Counted from the stretch's first letter, positions 8,935 to 17,252 are shown. The stretch: DNA of 38,980 nt from Phycisphaerales bacterium (GCA_028284805.1 JANQQZ010000011.1:1-38980); one strand, 5' to 3'. Notes: generated by a model not told the origin, from the letters alone. Program-made: numbers and translations.

Positions 8935-9813
8935 TCACCCCCTGTGCATAGCGGACGCGAGCCGGCCTGCAAGAGAGGCGTTTGATCGGGCGAGGGCGAT
9001 GTTGGCCTCGATGGTGCGTCCGTCTGAGAACCTGTGAACCGACTCAAGGAGAGCGGGGGTGGCGTCCCGCCCGATCGCCGGGTGTTCGGCCTGGGCGGCG
9101 GTGAGCCAGGCTTCCCACTGGTCGGCCGGGATCTCGTCGTCTGGTGGGATCGGGTTGCAGACCACGATGCCTCGCCCGGAGCGGGCCAGCTCGAAGCGGA
9201 CGAACTCGGCGAGCGCCTCGGCGGTGTCGAACCTGGCGTCGAGGGCCGCGTCGGAGGAGCGCTGGTAGAACGCGGGGAAGGCGTCGCAGCAGAAACCCAC
9301 CACCGTGACACCGAGTGTCTCGAGTGCCTCTCGTGTTGCGCGGATGTCGAGGATGTTCTTGCACCCGCTGGTTACGACAGCGACGGGGTGGCTGGCGATG
9401 GCGGTGAGATCGCTCGAGACATCGAGGTGTGTGGAGTAGCCCCGGTGCACCCCCCCGATGCCTCCAGTCGCGAACACACGCAGCCCCGCGAGAGCGGCGA
9501 GTTCGACCGTCGCGCTGACGGTGGTGGCCCCCCAGGCGTTCGAGGCCATGGTGAGCCCGAGGTTGGAACGGTTGACCTTTGGTACGTTGGGCCTTCGGAG
9601 CATGGCGTCGAGCTCATCGTCGCTCATGCCCACGACCCCTGCGCCCTCGACCACGCCCACGAGCGCCGGGCTTGCGCCGGAGTCTCGGACGGCTTTGCCG
9701 AAGAGATCGGCAGCTTCGCGCGTGCGATCGCTGGGCAGGCCGTGGACGAGGATGGTGGTCTCGAGGGCGACGCCCGGTTTGCGGGCGCGGTTGACGAGGC
9801 TGCGGGTGTTCAT
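8935..9813 (-). CDS. psuG: Pseudouridine-5'-phosphate glycosidase
   Basis: Cytosolic enzyme that reversibly splits pseudouridine 5'-phosphate into uracil and ribose 5-phosphate, part of pseudouridine salvage. The 292-aa length is close to E. coli PsuG (312). Family landmarks are ALETTILVHGLP (E18), GVVEGAGVVGMSDDEL, FATGGIGGVHRG, DVSSDL (D131, D135), SGCKNILDI with the Schiff-base Lys K152, DAFPAFY and CNPIPPDDEIP. The ATG start is preferred over a GTG ten codons upstream because it begins where the family begins, although neither has a good ribosome site. No PsuK-type pseudouridine kinase gene is adjacent, so the kinase must be elsewhere or the enzyme is fed differently. It follows the HU gene on the same strand, separated by a hairpin. 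Confidence 0.92.
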   Translation of the reverse strand: MNTRSLVNRARKPGVALETTILVHGLPSDRTREAADLFGKAVRDSGASPALVGVVEGAGVVGMSDDELDAMLRRPNVPKVNRSNLGLTMASNAWGATTVSATVELAALAGLRVFATGGIGGVHRGYSTHLDVSSDLTAIASHPVAVVTSGCKNILDIRATREALETLGVTVVGFCCDAFPAFYQRSSDAALDARFDTAEALAEFVRFELARSGRGIVVCNPIPPDDEIPADQWEAWLTAAQAEHPAIGRDATPALLESVHRFSDGRTIEANIALARSNASLAGRLASAMHRG

Positions 9814-9843
9814 GCGAGGATGATTGCCTGTGTCCCAACGCAC

Positions 9844-9871
9844 AGCGGGCCGGCGCTGAGGCCGGCCCGCT
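9844..9871 (-). terminator. Hairpin between HU and psuG
   Basis: A perfect 11-bp GC-rich stem (9844-9854 with 9861-9871) and 6-nt loop lies 30 nt downstream of the minus-strand HU stop and just before psuG. No T run follows on the minus strand, so it is either a weak intrinsic terminator or an RNA-stabilising hairpin separating HU expression from psuG. Confidence 0.55.
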
Positions 9872-9901
9872 GAGAGATTCGATCGGTCTGGCAGGCGATG
9901 G

Positions 9902-10342
9902 TCAGGCGACCATGTCCTTGAGGCCCTTGAGGGGGCGGACCTTGACGACGTTGCGGGCGGGCTTGGCCTTGAAGATGGTGGGCTCGCCCGTGAAGGGGTT
10001 GATGCCCTTGCGGGCCTTGGTGGCTGGCTTGCGCTGGACGGTGACCTTCATGAGGCCCGGGACGTTGAAGATGCCCGCGTTGCCCTTCTTGAGGTCGGCG
10101 GCCATCATCGCGCCCATGGTTTCGAAGACGGCGGCGACCTCCTTCTTGGAGATGCCGACATGCTCCGCGATGGTGGCCTGCACGTCGCTCTTGGTGCGGG
10201 GCTTGCCCTTGGCACCGGTGACGCGCGGGGCCGCCTTGGCGGGCGCCTTCTTGGTGGTCTTCTTGCGGGTGGTGGTCTTCCGAGCCGGTGTTCGGCGGGC
10301 GGTCTTTTTGGCGGTCTTCTTCCGTGTGGTCTTCTTCGCCAT
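9902..10342 (-). CDS. HU/IHF-family DNA-binding protein with histone H1-like N-terminal tail
   Basis: Nucleoid protein of 146 aa. Residues 1 to about 50 form a low-complexity tail of Lys, Arg, Thr, Ala and Pro (MAKKTTRKKTAKKTARRTPA onward) resembling eukaryotic H1 tails. The HU fold follows from about residue 51 (KSDVQATIAEHVGISKKEV) and includes the DNA-binding arm with the intercalating proline in GINPFTGEP, where canonical HU has RNPxTG. The start follows GGAG with 7-nt spacing. Canonical HU is about 90 aa, so the tail accounts for the extra length. The gene has its own leader with hairpins and probably its own promoter. A tail of this kind would raise affinity and allow bridging of DNA; that role is inferred from tailed HU proteins of other bacteria. 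Confidence 0.9.
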   Translation of the reverse strand: MAKKTTRKKTAKKTARRTPARKTTTRKKTTKKAPAKAAPRVTGAKGKPRTKSDVQATIAEHVGISKKEVAAVFETMGAMMAADLKKGNAGIFNVPGLMKVTVQRKPATKARKGINPFTGEPTIFKAKPARNVVKVRPLKGLKDMVA

Positions 10343-10380
10343 GTTTGACTCCAGGGGGCACTCCTCGCCCCGTTTTCTGC

Positions 10381-10430
10381 GGCCTTGGTTGTGCCGAAGG
10401 CCTTGTTGAACGCGGGGTTTGTACCCCGCG
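10381..10430 (-). promoter_or_regulatory. Paired hairpins in the HU leader / downstream of the EEP gene
   Basis: Two inverted repeats lie between the minus-strand EEP-fold gene (stop at 10494) and the HU start (10342). The stronger is an 8-bp perfect stem at 10411-10418 with 10423-10430 (CGCGGGGT, TTGT loop). The weaker pairs GGCCTT at 10381-10386 with AAGGCC at 10397-10402. They could terminate the EEP transcript or form a structured 5' leader for HU; neither is followed by a clear T run. Confidence 0.4.
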
Positions 10431-10493
10431 GCTGCACGTTCTGCAAGGTTTATCGGGCGTGTAGGACCGAAAAACACGAGAAAAACCCGGAGA

Positions 10494-11207
10494 TTATGGG
10501 GTGTTGTGGATAAGTCGGAGCTTGAGGAGGCTGTGATCGCTCCATCCGAGCTCGCGAGGGGCGTGGATCTGGAGGGCGCTTTCGACCCTGGAAACAAGGG
10601 GTTTGCTCGCGTAAGCGTGGTCAAGGCGGGCGGCTGCGCCCCCGGGGCCCGTCCAGGTTGGCTCTGCTTGGTCTCCGCCTGCCGTGAGCCAGAGGTCGGC
10701 GTATCCCAGGGCGGTGAGGCGCCCGATCGCGGTGCCGTCACGGCGAGGGTGATTGGTGCGGTCGGCGTTGAAATCGCCCAGGATCAGATGGGGTTCGTCA
10801 CGGGAACCAGTGGCGGCCCGGTGCAGCTCGTGAAGGGCGTTCAGCCGACCCGAGCGGTTCGAGGCGTCTGGGACGTGGCATACGGAGATGAGCATGCCCT
10901 GGGTTCGGGCGTGGACGACGCGCGGCGTCGGGCTCCCGAGTTCGGGTTCGAGGGCCTCGCGTGCGACGAGCACGACGCGGTTGACGCGGGGCCCGGCGTC
11001 GGCCTGCAGGTGGTGGGGCAGGCCTTGGTCTCGGAGTGCGGCGATCAGTTGGCCCGCGAACGTGCTCCTGCACTCGCAGAGCGCGACGACGTCGGGCTCA
11101 TGGCTGAGGATCTCGAGGAGGACGGGCTGGGCACGGCTGGGCCCCCCGCCTGCGCGGATGTTCCAGAAGAGGATCGTGCTGGTGCTTGTGCCGGTGTGCG
11201 GCGGCAT
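10494..11207 (-). CDS. Endonuclease/exonuclease/phosphatase-fold family protein
   Basis: A 237-aa protein with the complete EEP signature: FWNIRAG near the N-terminus, EPDVVALCE (metal-binding Glu), LGDFNAD, RLDHAYAS and a final SDHSLLKL with the catalytic Asp-His pair. There is no signal peptide, so unlike the dockerin-tailed relative in this window it is expected to be cytosolic. The family includes DNA-repair nucleases, phosphodiesterases and sphingomyelinase-like enzymes; the substrate here is unknown. The start is constrained because the first motif begins about 13 residues in; it lies only 17 bp from the start of the divergent dehydrogenase gene, leaving no room for two conventional promoters between them. 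Confidence 0.85.
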   Translation of the reverse strand: MPPHTGTSTSTILFWNIRAGGGPSRAQPVLLEILSHEPDVVALCECRSTFAGQLIAALRDQGLPHHLQADAGPRVNRVVLVAREALEPELGSPTPRVVHARTQGMLISVCHVPDASNRSGRLNALHELHRAATGSRDEPHLILGDFNADRTNHPRRDGTAIGRLTALGYADLWLTAGGDQAEPTWTGPGGAAARLDHAYASKPLVSRVESALQIHAPRELGWSDHSLLKLRLIHNTP

Positions 11208-11224
11208 CGGGGTACCGTAGCGGC

Positions 11225-12196
11225 ATGAGCGAAGAACAGGCGTTGGTCGTCGTGACGCGTGCGGTGCCCGGGGACCCGGTCTCGATCGAGGGGGCGCGTG
11301 TTCTGGTTGGGCCGACCGAGACGCCGACGCGCGAGAGCACGTTGGAGCGGGTCCGCGGGGCGTCGGTGGTGATTACGATGTTCACGGACGAAGTCGATGC
11401 AGCGTTTCTGGATGCGGCGGGCCCGGGGCTGCGGGGGGTGTGCAACTTCGCGGTCGGGTACAACAACATCGACCTGGACGCGTGCCGGGAGCGTGGGGTC
11501 GTGGTCGCGAACACGCCTGATGTGGTAACCGAGGGCACGGCGAACATGGCGATCGGGCTGCTGCTGGCGGTTGCCCGGCGAATCGTCGAGGGGGATCGGT
11601 TCGTGCGGAGCGGCGAATGGGAGCGGCGCGCGCCGCTCGCGATGGGCGAGATGCTCGGCCCGGAACTGGCGGGGCGCACGCTACAGATCGTCGGGGCAGG
11701 GCGGATCGGGTACGCGACGGCGCTCCGGGCGAAGGCCTTCGGGATGGAGGTGATCTACACGAGCCGGCGGCGGAAGCTGGCATTCGAGGGGGCGCCGGTG
11801 TGCGGTCGGTGGGTCGAACTGGAAGAAGGCCTGCGCGAGGCGGACGTGGTGAGTGTGCACACGCCCCTGACCCCGGAGACTCGTCATCTGCTGAACGCGG
11901 AGCGGCTGGCGATGCTCAAGCCCGACGCCATCGTGATCAATACCAGCCGGGGGCCCGTGATCGACGAGGCGGCGCTGGCCGAGGCGCTGCGGGCGCGTCG
12001 GATCTGGGGTGCGGGCCTGGACGTCTTGGAAGACGAGCCCCGGGTGCATCCCGGCTTGCTCGGGCTCGACAACGTCGTGATGACGCCGCACGTGGGCAGC
12101 GGCGAATGGAGGTGGCGTGCGGAGATGACACGGATGTGCGAGCGCAGCGCCGCGGCGATCCTGCGGGGCGATGAGCCTGAGCACCGGGTGGTCTGA
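11225..12196 (+). CDS. D-isomer specific 2-hydroxyacid dehydrogenase (glyoxylate/hydroxypyruvate reductase-like)
   Basis: NAD(P)-dependent cytosolic oxidoreductase of 323 aa that interconverts a D-2-hydroxyacid and its 2-oxoacid. The substrate-domain landmark VGYNNIDLDACRERGVVVANTPDVV, the cofactor loop GAGRIG (about residues 157-162) and the catalytic triad R242 (TSRGPVIDE), E271 (LDVLEDEP) and H289 (TPHVGS) are all visible. After the loop the sequence is YTSRRRK; an Arg-rich segment at this point often indicates NADP use, but this is only suggestive. The ATG at 11225 begins just where family members begin. The gene ends 5 bp before a convergent small gene. Glyoxylate or hydroxypyruvate are the likeliest substrates by general resemblance; others are possible. 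Confidence 0.9.
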   Translation: MSEEQALVVVTRAVPGDPVSIEGARVLVGPTETPTRESTLERVRGASVVITMFTDEVDAAFLDAAGPGLRGVCNFAVGYNNIDLDACRERGVVVANTPDVVTEGTANMAIGLLLAVARRIVEGDRFVRSGEWERRAPLAMGEMLGPELAGRTLQIVGAGRIGYATALRAKAFGMEVIYTSRRRKLAFEGAPVCGRWVELEEGLREADVVSVHTPLTPETRHLLNAERLAMLKPDAIVINTSRGPVIDEAALAEALRARRIWGAGLDVLEDEPRVHPGLLGLDNVVMTPHVGSGEWRWRAEMTRMCERSAAAILRGDEPEHRVV

Positions 12197-12201
12197 CTGC
12201 C

Positions 12202-12570
12202 TCAGCGGCGCAGGGTGTCGGGCTCGTCGAAGTGCAGCTCGAGGTAGCGGGCAACGTAGTCGACGATGGACTCGGCGTGCGGGATCTCGGGGTTGTTGGT
12301 TGAGCCGAGGGGCTCGAAGCGCATGCCCTTGAACCGGATGACGGCCTCGCGGACGGTGAGCCCGTGCTGGATGGCGAGGCTGAATGCTCGGCAGAAGGCC
12401 TGGCACATCCCCGAGAGCGCAGAGCCCTCCTTGGAGATCTTCAGGAAGAGCTCGCCCGGGCTGCCGTCGGGGTAGAGGCCGATGGTGAGGTAGCCCTCGT
12501 GGCCGTCTACGGCGAACTTGTGGGTGACCGAGTCACGGGTGGCGGGGAGTGCCTTGCGGGCTGCGAGCAT
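12202..12570 (-). CDS. Stand-alone TSCPD-type domain, homologous to the C-terminus of B12-dependent ribonucleotide reductase
   Basis: The 122-aa product lines up with the C-terminal region of class II ribonucleotide reductase NrdJ: the segments LPATRDSVTHKFAVDGHEGY, TIGLYPDGSPGELFLKISKE, GSALSGMCQAF, RFEPLGSTNNPEIPHAESIV and DYVARYLELHF correspond in order to that region. The catalytic barrel, the radical-site cysteines and the C-terminal Cys pair are absent, so it cannot be a reductase alone. It could be a regulatory or nucleotide-binding partner of a full-length NrdJ encoded elsewhere, or a split-gene subunit. The start at MLAARKALP is where homology begins; the longer open frame upstream is Pro/Ser-rich and unlikely. 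It converges on the dehydrogenase gene (5 bp apart). Confidence 0.8.
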   Translation of the reverse strand: MLAARKALPATRDSVTHKFAVDGHEGYLTIGLYPDGSPGELFLKISKEGSALSGMCQAFCRAFSLAIQHGLTVREAVIRFKGMRFEPLGSTNNPEIPHAESIVDYVARYLELHFDEPDTLRR

Positions 12571-12734
12571 TGTCAGTATTCCGTATGGGTTTCGGGGTCC
12601 GGACGGCGTCTCAGAACGCGGTGGAGGTATCGGCCCTGGTCGGCGCGAGCCGTGAAACTCGGGATGGGATTCTGGGGTCGTCCGGCGCGGGCGGGCTTGC
12701 TCGGGGCTCGGGGGATGCCGATGATTCTGCGACG

Positions 12735-13061
12735 ATGAACCGGACCCGGTCACAGGTCGGACGCGCCCAGGCGGGGGGGATCTCCCTGCTGCTGGCGGTT
12801 GCTCTGCTTGCTGCGGCGGGTTCGGGCGTGGAGACGGCTCGTCGGGTGGCGTTCGCGGGGGCTGGTCTCGCGTACGCGATGGTGGCGGATGTCCCCTCGA
12901 CGGGTTCGGTCGAAGGCGATGCCCGCGCTACGGCTCTGGTCGGGACCGACAAGCCTGTCCGGTCGTCGCCCGCGGTCGAGCGGGCTGATGCGCCGTTACG
13001 GACGGGCGTGCTCGTGGCGGGCGGGTGCATCGATCTGCCGCCTCCATCGCTGATGGTGTGA
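12735..13061 (+). CDS. Small putative membrane or exported protein, unknown
   Basis: I do not recognise this 108-aa frame. From the ATG at 12735 it encodes a basic N-terminus (MNRTRSQVGRAQ), a hydrophobic stretch GGISLLLAVALLAAAG (about 15-30) that could be a signal anchor, a second weakly hydrophobic stretch (AGAGLAYAMVA), and a polar, Pro/Ser-rich tail. There is no obvious ribosome site, and high GC alone can keep such a frame open, so it may not be real. It sits between the divergent TSCPD-domain gene and secA on the secA strand. A TTGACA hexamer at 13106-13111, between this frame and secA, has no convincing -10 partner. Confidence 0.4.
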   Translation: MNRTRSQVGRAQAGGISLLLAVALLAAAGSGVETARRVAFAGAGLAYAMVADVPSTGSVEGDARATALVGTDKPVRSSPAVERADAPLRTGVLVAGGCIDLPPPSLMV

Positions 13062-13208
13062 CAATCCGCGCGGCGTTCTGCCGCGTGTCCACCCGTGCAT
13101 CGGCGTTGACATGAGATTCTGGCGAGTGAGGCTGCCGAGGTTTCGGTGCCGCTCGCTGCACCCCGCGTCCGGTTTGTTGGGCGCTCACAGAAGAAATCGA
13201 GACCACCC

Positions 13209-16200
13209 ATGCTTGGCAGTGACCAGGGCATTCCCGTCGTTGGACCGATTCTCAACAAGCTGATCGGCTCGCGCAACGAGCGGTTCGTGAAGAAGTACAC
13301 CTCGCGGGTCGAGCGGATCAATGCGCTCGAGCCCGAGATGCGGAAGCTCTCGGACGCGGAGCTCTTCGCGAAGGCCGACGAGTTCCGCGAGCGGTACAAG
13401 GCGGGCGAGAACGAGGACCAGTTGATGGTCGAGGCTTTCGCGGCCGGGCGCGAGGCGATGGACCGGAACGTCGGCATCCGGAATGTCTTCAACCCCGAGC
13501 ACGGTTTCGATGCGTCGCTGCTGCCCGAGGGCGTCCGCGGGCTTTACGACGAAACGAAGACCCGGCTCGAGGGCATGGAGGCTCGGCCCCCGGCGGAGGA
13601 TCTGCTGGGCAACACCGAACCCGTGTCCGCGTGGGTCTGGGCGGAGCTGCCGAACGAGCTGTACGAGGCGGTGCGGGAGCTGTTTCCTGAGTCGAAGCCC
13701 CCGTTCCGGGCGAGGCCGTTCGACGTGCAGCTGATCGGCGCGATGGTGCTCAGCCAGGGCAAGGTCGCGGAGATGAAGACGGGTGAGGGCAAGACGATCG
13801 TGGCACCGCTCGCGGCGTACTGGGCGGCGGTGCGCGAGAACAAGGTGCACGTGGTCACGGTGAACGATTACCTCGTGCAGCGCGACCGCGACTGGACATT
13901 CCCGTTCTTCCGGGGCGTCGGGCTGACGGTGGGGGCGATCCACCCGCAGCACACACAGCCCGAGCAGGTCAAGCGGGTGATGTATCAGTGCGACGTCGTG
14001 TACGGCACGACCAGCGAGTTCGGGTTCGACTACCTGCGCGACAACATGAAGCGGAACGTGGCGCAGCAGGTGCAGCGCCGGCGTGACTTCGCGATCGTCG
14101 ACGAGGTGGACAGCGTGCTGATCGACGAGGCGCGGACGCCGCTGATCATCTCGGGCGCGGCGCACGACCAGCAGCCTCGCTACGACATGGCCGACAAGCT
14201 GGCCAAGCACCTGAAGGACATGCAGAAGCCCTGGCAGGAGCGCGAAGACCGGGTCCAGGCGCTGCTGGAGAAGGTCAAGGGTCTGGAGGGCGATATCCGT
14301 CAGGCGAGGGACAAGTCGGGCGTGCCCGAGCTTCAGAAGCAGCTCACGGCAGCGAAGGCCGAACTGCCCGGTCTCGAGGCGGAGCGAGACAAGCACACGC
14401 AGTTCTACGAGGTGCTGCCCGAGCGTAAGCAGGTGCACCTGTCGCACGAGGGGATCGCCGAGGCGCAGCGCGTCGCGGGGATCGGGTCGTTCTACGTGGG
14501 AGAGAACACGGACGTGCCGCACCTGCTTGAGCAGGCGCTCCGGGCGTACGTGGTGTACGAGAAGGACAAGGACTACGTGATCATGCCGACGCCGGACCCG
14601 CAGACGGGGCGGACGGAGCCGAGCATCGTGATCGTGGACCAGTTCACGGGTCGCGCGATGATCGGGCGACAGTGGTCGGACGGCCTGCACCAGGCGGTGG
14701 AGTGCAAGGAGCAGGTCCCGATCAAGCAGGAGACGCAGACGGTTGCGTCGGTCACGATCCAGAACTTCTTCAAGATGTACAAGCGGCTCGCGGGCATGAC
14801 CGGCACCGCGGACACCGAGGCACAGGAGTTCCACGACATCTACGGGCTCGACGTGGTCTCGATCCCGACCAACAAGCCGATCGCCCGCGGTGACTTCGAC
14901 GACCTGATGTTCCTGCGAGGGAAGGACAAGTGGGAGTCGATCGTCGATGAGATCAAGGCGTTCCACGACGTGGGGCGGCCGATCCTTGTCGGAACCACGA
15001 GCGTCGAGAAGAGCGAGATGCTGAGCCAGCTGCTGACGCGCAAGCACGGCATCAAGCACGAGGTGCTGAACGCCAAGCAGCACGAGCGCGAGGCCCACAT
15101 CGTTGAGGAAGCGGGCGAGCTCGGCGCGGTGATGATCGCGACGAACATGGCCGGGCGAGGCACCGACATCAAGCTGAAGAAGTGCCCGAAGGAGCAGCTC
15201 GTCGATCACTGGCTCCGCCGTGGGATCGCGTCGAAGGGGCTCAGCCCGGAGATGACGGAAGAGCAGCTCCGCGAGAACCTCTACCGCAAGATCGCGCCGG
15301 GTGAGCTTGGTCTCAAGAAGCGCGAGGCGGAGGAGCTCGCGTTCGATCAACTCGAGCTGCTGCTGCTCCAGCACTGGGCGGAGCAGGCGACGTGGATGAA
15401 CCCGAAGCAGATCGAGCGGGCGTCGGCCGAGGAGCTGCGCGAGGAGCTCGACGCTGGCGGGCGGTGCTTGCTGCACCGTGTCCGGTGGTTCGAGGACATC
15501 GAGGACATGGGCGGGCTGCACGTGATCGGCACGGAGCGCCACGAGAGCCGTCGGATCGACAACCAGCTGCGTGGGCGGTCGGGGCGTCAGGGGGACAACG
15601 GGTCGAGCCGGTTCTTCGTGTCGCTCGAGGACGACCTGATGAAGATGTTTGCGGGTCAGACCACGATGAACGTGCTCGCCCGGCTCGGCATGAAGGAGGG
15701 CGATGCGATCGAGCACCCGATGCTCTCCAAGAGCGTCGAGCGGGCGCAGCGGAAGGTCGAGGAGCGGAATTTCCAGATCCGCAAGAACATCCTCGAGTAC
15801 GACGAGGTCATGGAGCACCAGCGCCAGCGGTTCTACGGGCTCCGACAGCGGGTGCTTGAGGGACGCGAGGTGAAGGGGCTGATCCTCGAGTACATCGACG
15901 AGTGCATCGACGACGCCTGCGGCGAGTACCTGAGCACGACCTACCCGGCGAAGTGCGCGGTCGAGTTCGTCCGCGACGAGCTGGACACCGAGATCATGCT
16001 CGAGCGGCTCAAGGGGCGCGACGCGGACGAGATGGACAAGCGCGTACGCGAGGACGCGAAGGCCGAGGCACGCTCGATGATCGACGTGACGCTCGGTGAG
16101 TACATGAGCGCCGAGGGCGCCGAGGTCGTGGTCGACTTCGACTCCGCGGGCCTGGTGAGCTGGGCGAAGACGCGGTTCGGGGTCGAGATCTCGGCTGCCG

Positions 16201-17252
16201 AGCTCGCCGAAGCCGACGTCGCGACGCGACGCGACGTGCAGGACAAGCTGATCACCGCCGCAGAGGAGCAGATCGACTCGGCGGATCTAGGCAAGCTGGA
16301 TGTCTTCCTCGCCGAGGACTACGGCATCGAGCAGCTGATCGCCTGGGCGAAGCGGATGTTCGACGTCGAGGTGACGATCGAGGAGGTCAAGAGCTCGCTC
16401 GATGAGACCACCCCGCCTCCGGAGCAATTCATGCGGGACCGCGTGCGCGAGCGCTACCAGCAGAAGGAGATCAACTACCCGATCGACTTCGCGTTGCAGA
16501 TGACCATGGCGAACATGCGTCAGTCGCCCCAGGAAGCGCTGGAGCAGCTGCTGCGCTGGACCAAGACGCGTTTCGGTGTCGAGCTCGACCCCGACGAGGT
16601 GCGCACGGGCGGTCCGGCGAAGATGAAGGACCGGCTCACCGAGATCGCGACACGCTGGTGGGAGATCGGCGAGATCGATGCGGCGAAGGAAGAGTTCGGC
16701 GCAGCATCGGATTACGACACGCTCACGGGTGTCACGCAGAAGAAGTTCCAGATGGACCCGCCCGAATGGCTGCGCTGGCTGGACGAGGCCGAATTCAAGG
16801 AGGCGGCCCGCGGGTTGGTGGACCAGCGGCTGCGCCCGGAGCTGATGCAGCTGGAGATGACCATCCTGCTGGATACGTTCGATCAGTCCTGGAAGGATCA
16901 CCTGTACTCGATGGACCAGCTCCGTGACGGGATCAACTACCAGGCCTTCGCGCAGCAGGACCCGAGGATCGCGTTCAAGAAGCAGGGCTCGTCGCTCTTC
17001 AACGAGATGCTCGACGACATGCAGGAGCGTGTGGCGGAGTACATCTTCAAGGCCAGATTGAATCTCGGTCCAGCTGCAGGGCAGGCCCAGACGCCGCCGC
17101 CCCAGGCGTCGCCCGGAGCTCCGCGGGGTGGCGGCGCCCCGGCGGCGGGCGGGGGGATGTTCTCGACCAGCATCGTTGGGTCGGGTCTGGGGGGAGGGAC
17201 CGCGACGCCCCCGCCCCAGCAGCCGCCTTCTGGAGGGGCCCCGGCGGGCTGA
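13209..17252 (+). CDS. secA: SecA preprotein translocase ATPase, extended form
   Basis: Motor ATPase that drives unfolded preproteins through SecYEG. Recognised by Walker A MKTGEGKT (about 189-196), DEVDSVLIDEARTPLIISG (about 297-315), GRGTDIKL (about 650), and GGLHVIGTERHESRRIDNQL with GRSGRQGD. At 1347 aa it is about 450 longer than E. coli SecA. Extra sequence lies in three places: a coiled-coil-like insert about 335-405, an insert of about 110 residues between the GRGTDIKL and GGLHVIGT motifs, and a segment about 975-1145 with a threefold repeat of the form L-x-x-W-x-K-x-x-F-x-V-E. The C-terminus is a Pro/Gly/Ala tail with no CxCxSGxxxxxCHG zinc-binding motif. The start at MLGSDQGIP is chosen by family fit; the upstream in-frame extension is Arg-rich and unlikely. 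Confidence 0.95.
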   Translation: MLGSDQGIPVVGPILNKLIGSRNERFVKKYTSRVERINALEPEMRKLSDAELFAKADEFRERYKAGENEDQLMVEAFAAGREAMDRNVGIRNVFNPEHGFDASLLPEGVRGLYDETKTRLEGMEARPPAEDLLGNTEPVSAWVWAELPNELYEAVRELFPESKPPFRARPFDVQLIGAMVLSQGKVAEMKTGEGKTIVAPLAAYWAAVRENKVHVVTVNDYLVQRDRDWTFPFFRGVGLTVGAIHPQHTQPEQVKRVMYQCDVVYGTTSEFGFDYLRDNMKRNVAQQVQRRRDFAIVDEVDSVLIDEARTPLIISGAAHDQQPRYDMADKLAKHLKDMQKPWQEREDRVQALLEKVKGLEGDIRQARDKSGVPELQKQLTAAKAELPGLEAERDKHTQFYEVLPERKQVHLSHEGIAEAQRVAGIGSFYVGENTDVPHLLEQALRAYVVYEKDKDYVIMPTPDPQTGRTEPSIVIVDQFTGRAMIGRQWSDGLHQAVECKEQVPIKQETQTVASVTIQNFFKMYKRLAGMTGTADTEAQEFHDIYGLDVVSIPTNKPIARGDFDDLMFLRGKDKWESIVDEIKAFHDVGRPILVGTTSVEKSEMLSQLLTRKHGIKHEVLNAKQHEREAHIVEEAGELGAVMIATNMAGRGTDIKLKKCPKEQLVDHWLRRGIASKGLSPEMTEEQLRENLYRKIAPGELGLKKREAEELAFDQLELLLLQHWAEQATWMNPKQIERASAEELREELDAGGRCLLHRVRWFEDIEDMGGLHVIGTERHESRRIDNQLRGRSGRQGDNGSSRFFVSLEDDLMKMFAGQTTMNVLARLGMKEGDAIEHPMLSKSVERAQRKVEERNFQIRKNILEYDEVMEHQRQRFYGLRQRVLEGREVKGLILEYIDECIDDACGEYLSTTYPAKCAVEFVRDELDTEIMLERLKGRDADEMDKRVREDAKAEARSMIDVTLGEYMSAEGAEVVVDFDSAGLVSWAKTRFGVEISAAELAEADVATRRDVQDKLITAAEEQIDSADLGKLDVFLAEDYGIEQLIAWAKRMFDVEVTIEEVKSSLDETTPPPEQFMRDRVRERYQQKEINYPIDFALQMTMANMRQSPQEALEQLLRWTKTRFGVELDPDEVRTGGPAKMKDRLTEIATRWWEIGEIDAAKEEFGAASDYDTLTGVTQKKFQMDPPEWLRWLDEAEFKEAARGLVDQRLRPELMQLEMTILLDTFDQSWKDHLYSMDQLRDGINYQAFAQQDPRIAFKKQGSSLFNEMLDDMQERVAEYIFKARLNLGPAAGQAQTPPPQASPGAPRGGGAPAAGGGMFSTSIVGSGLGGGTATPPPQQPPSGGAPAG

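Noticed and set aside
13106..13111. TTGACA hexamer upstream of secA as a sigma-70 promoter
   Set aside because: No -10-like hexamer lies 16-18 nt downstream, so a promoter call cannot be supported.
12611..13492. 293-codon minus-strand frame upstream of and overlapping secA
   Set aside because: It overlaps the secA N-terminus and is Ser/Arg/Ala/Thr-rich without recognisable features.
13185..15818. 877-codon open frame antisense to secA
   Set aside because: It consists of Leu/Arg/His/Val-rich sequence typical of the reverse of GC-rich genes; secA on the plus strand is certain.
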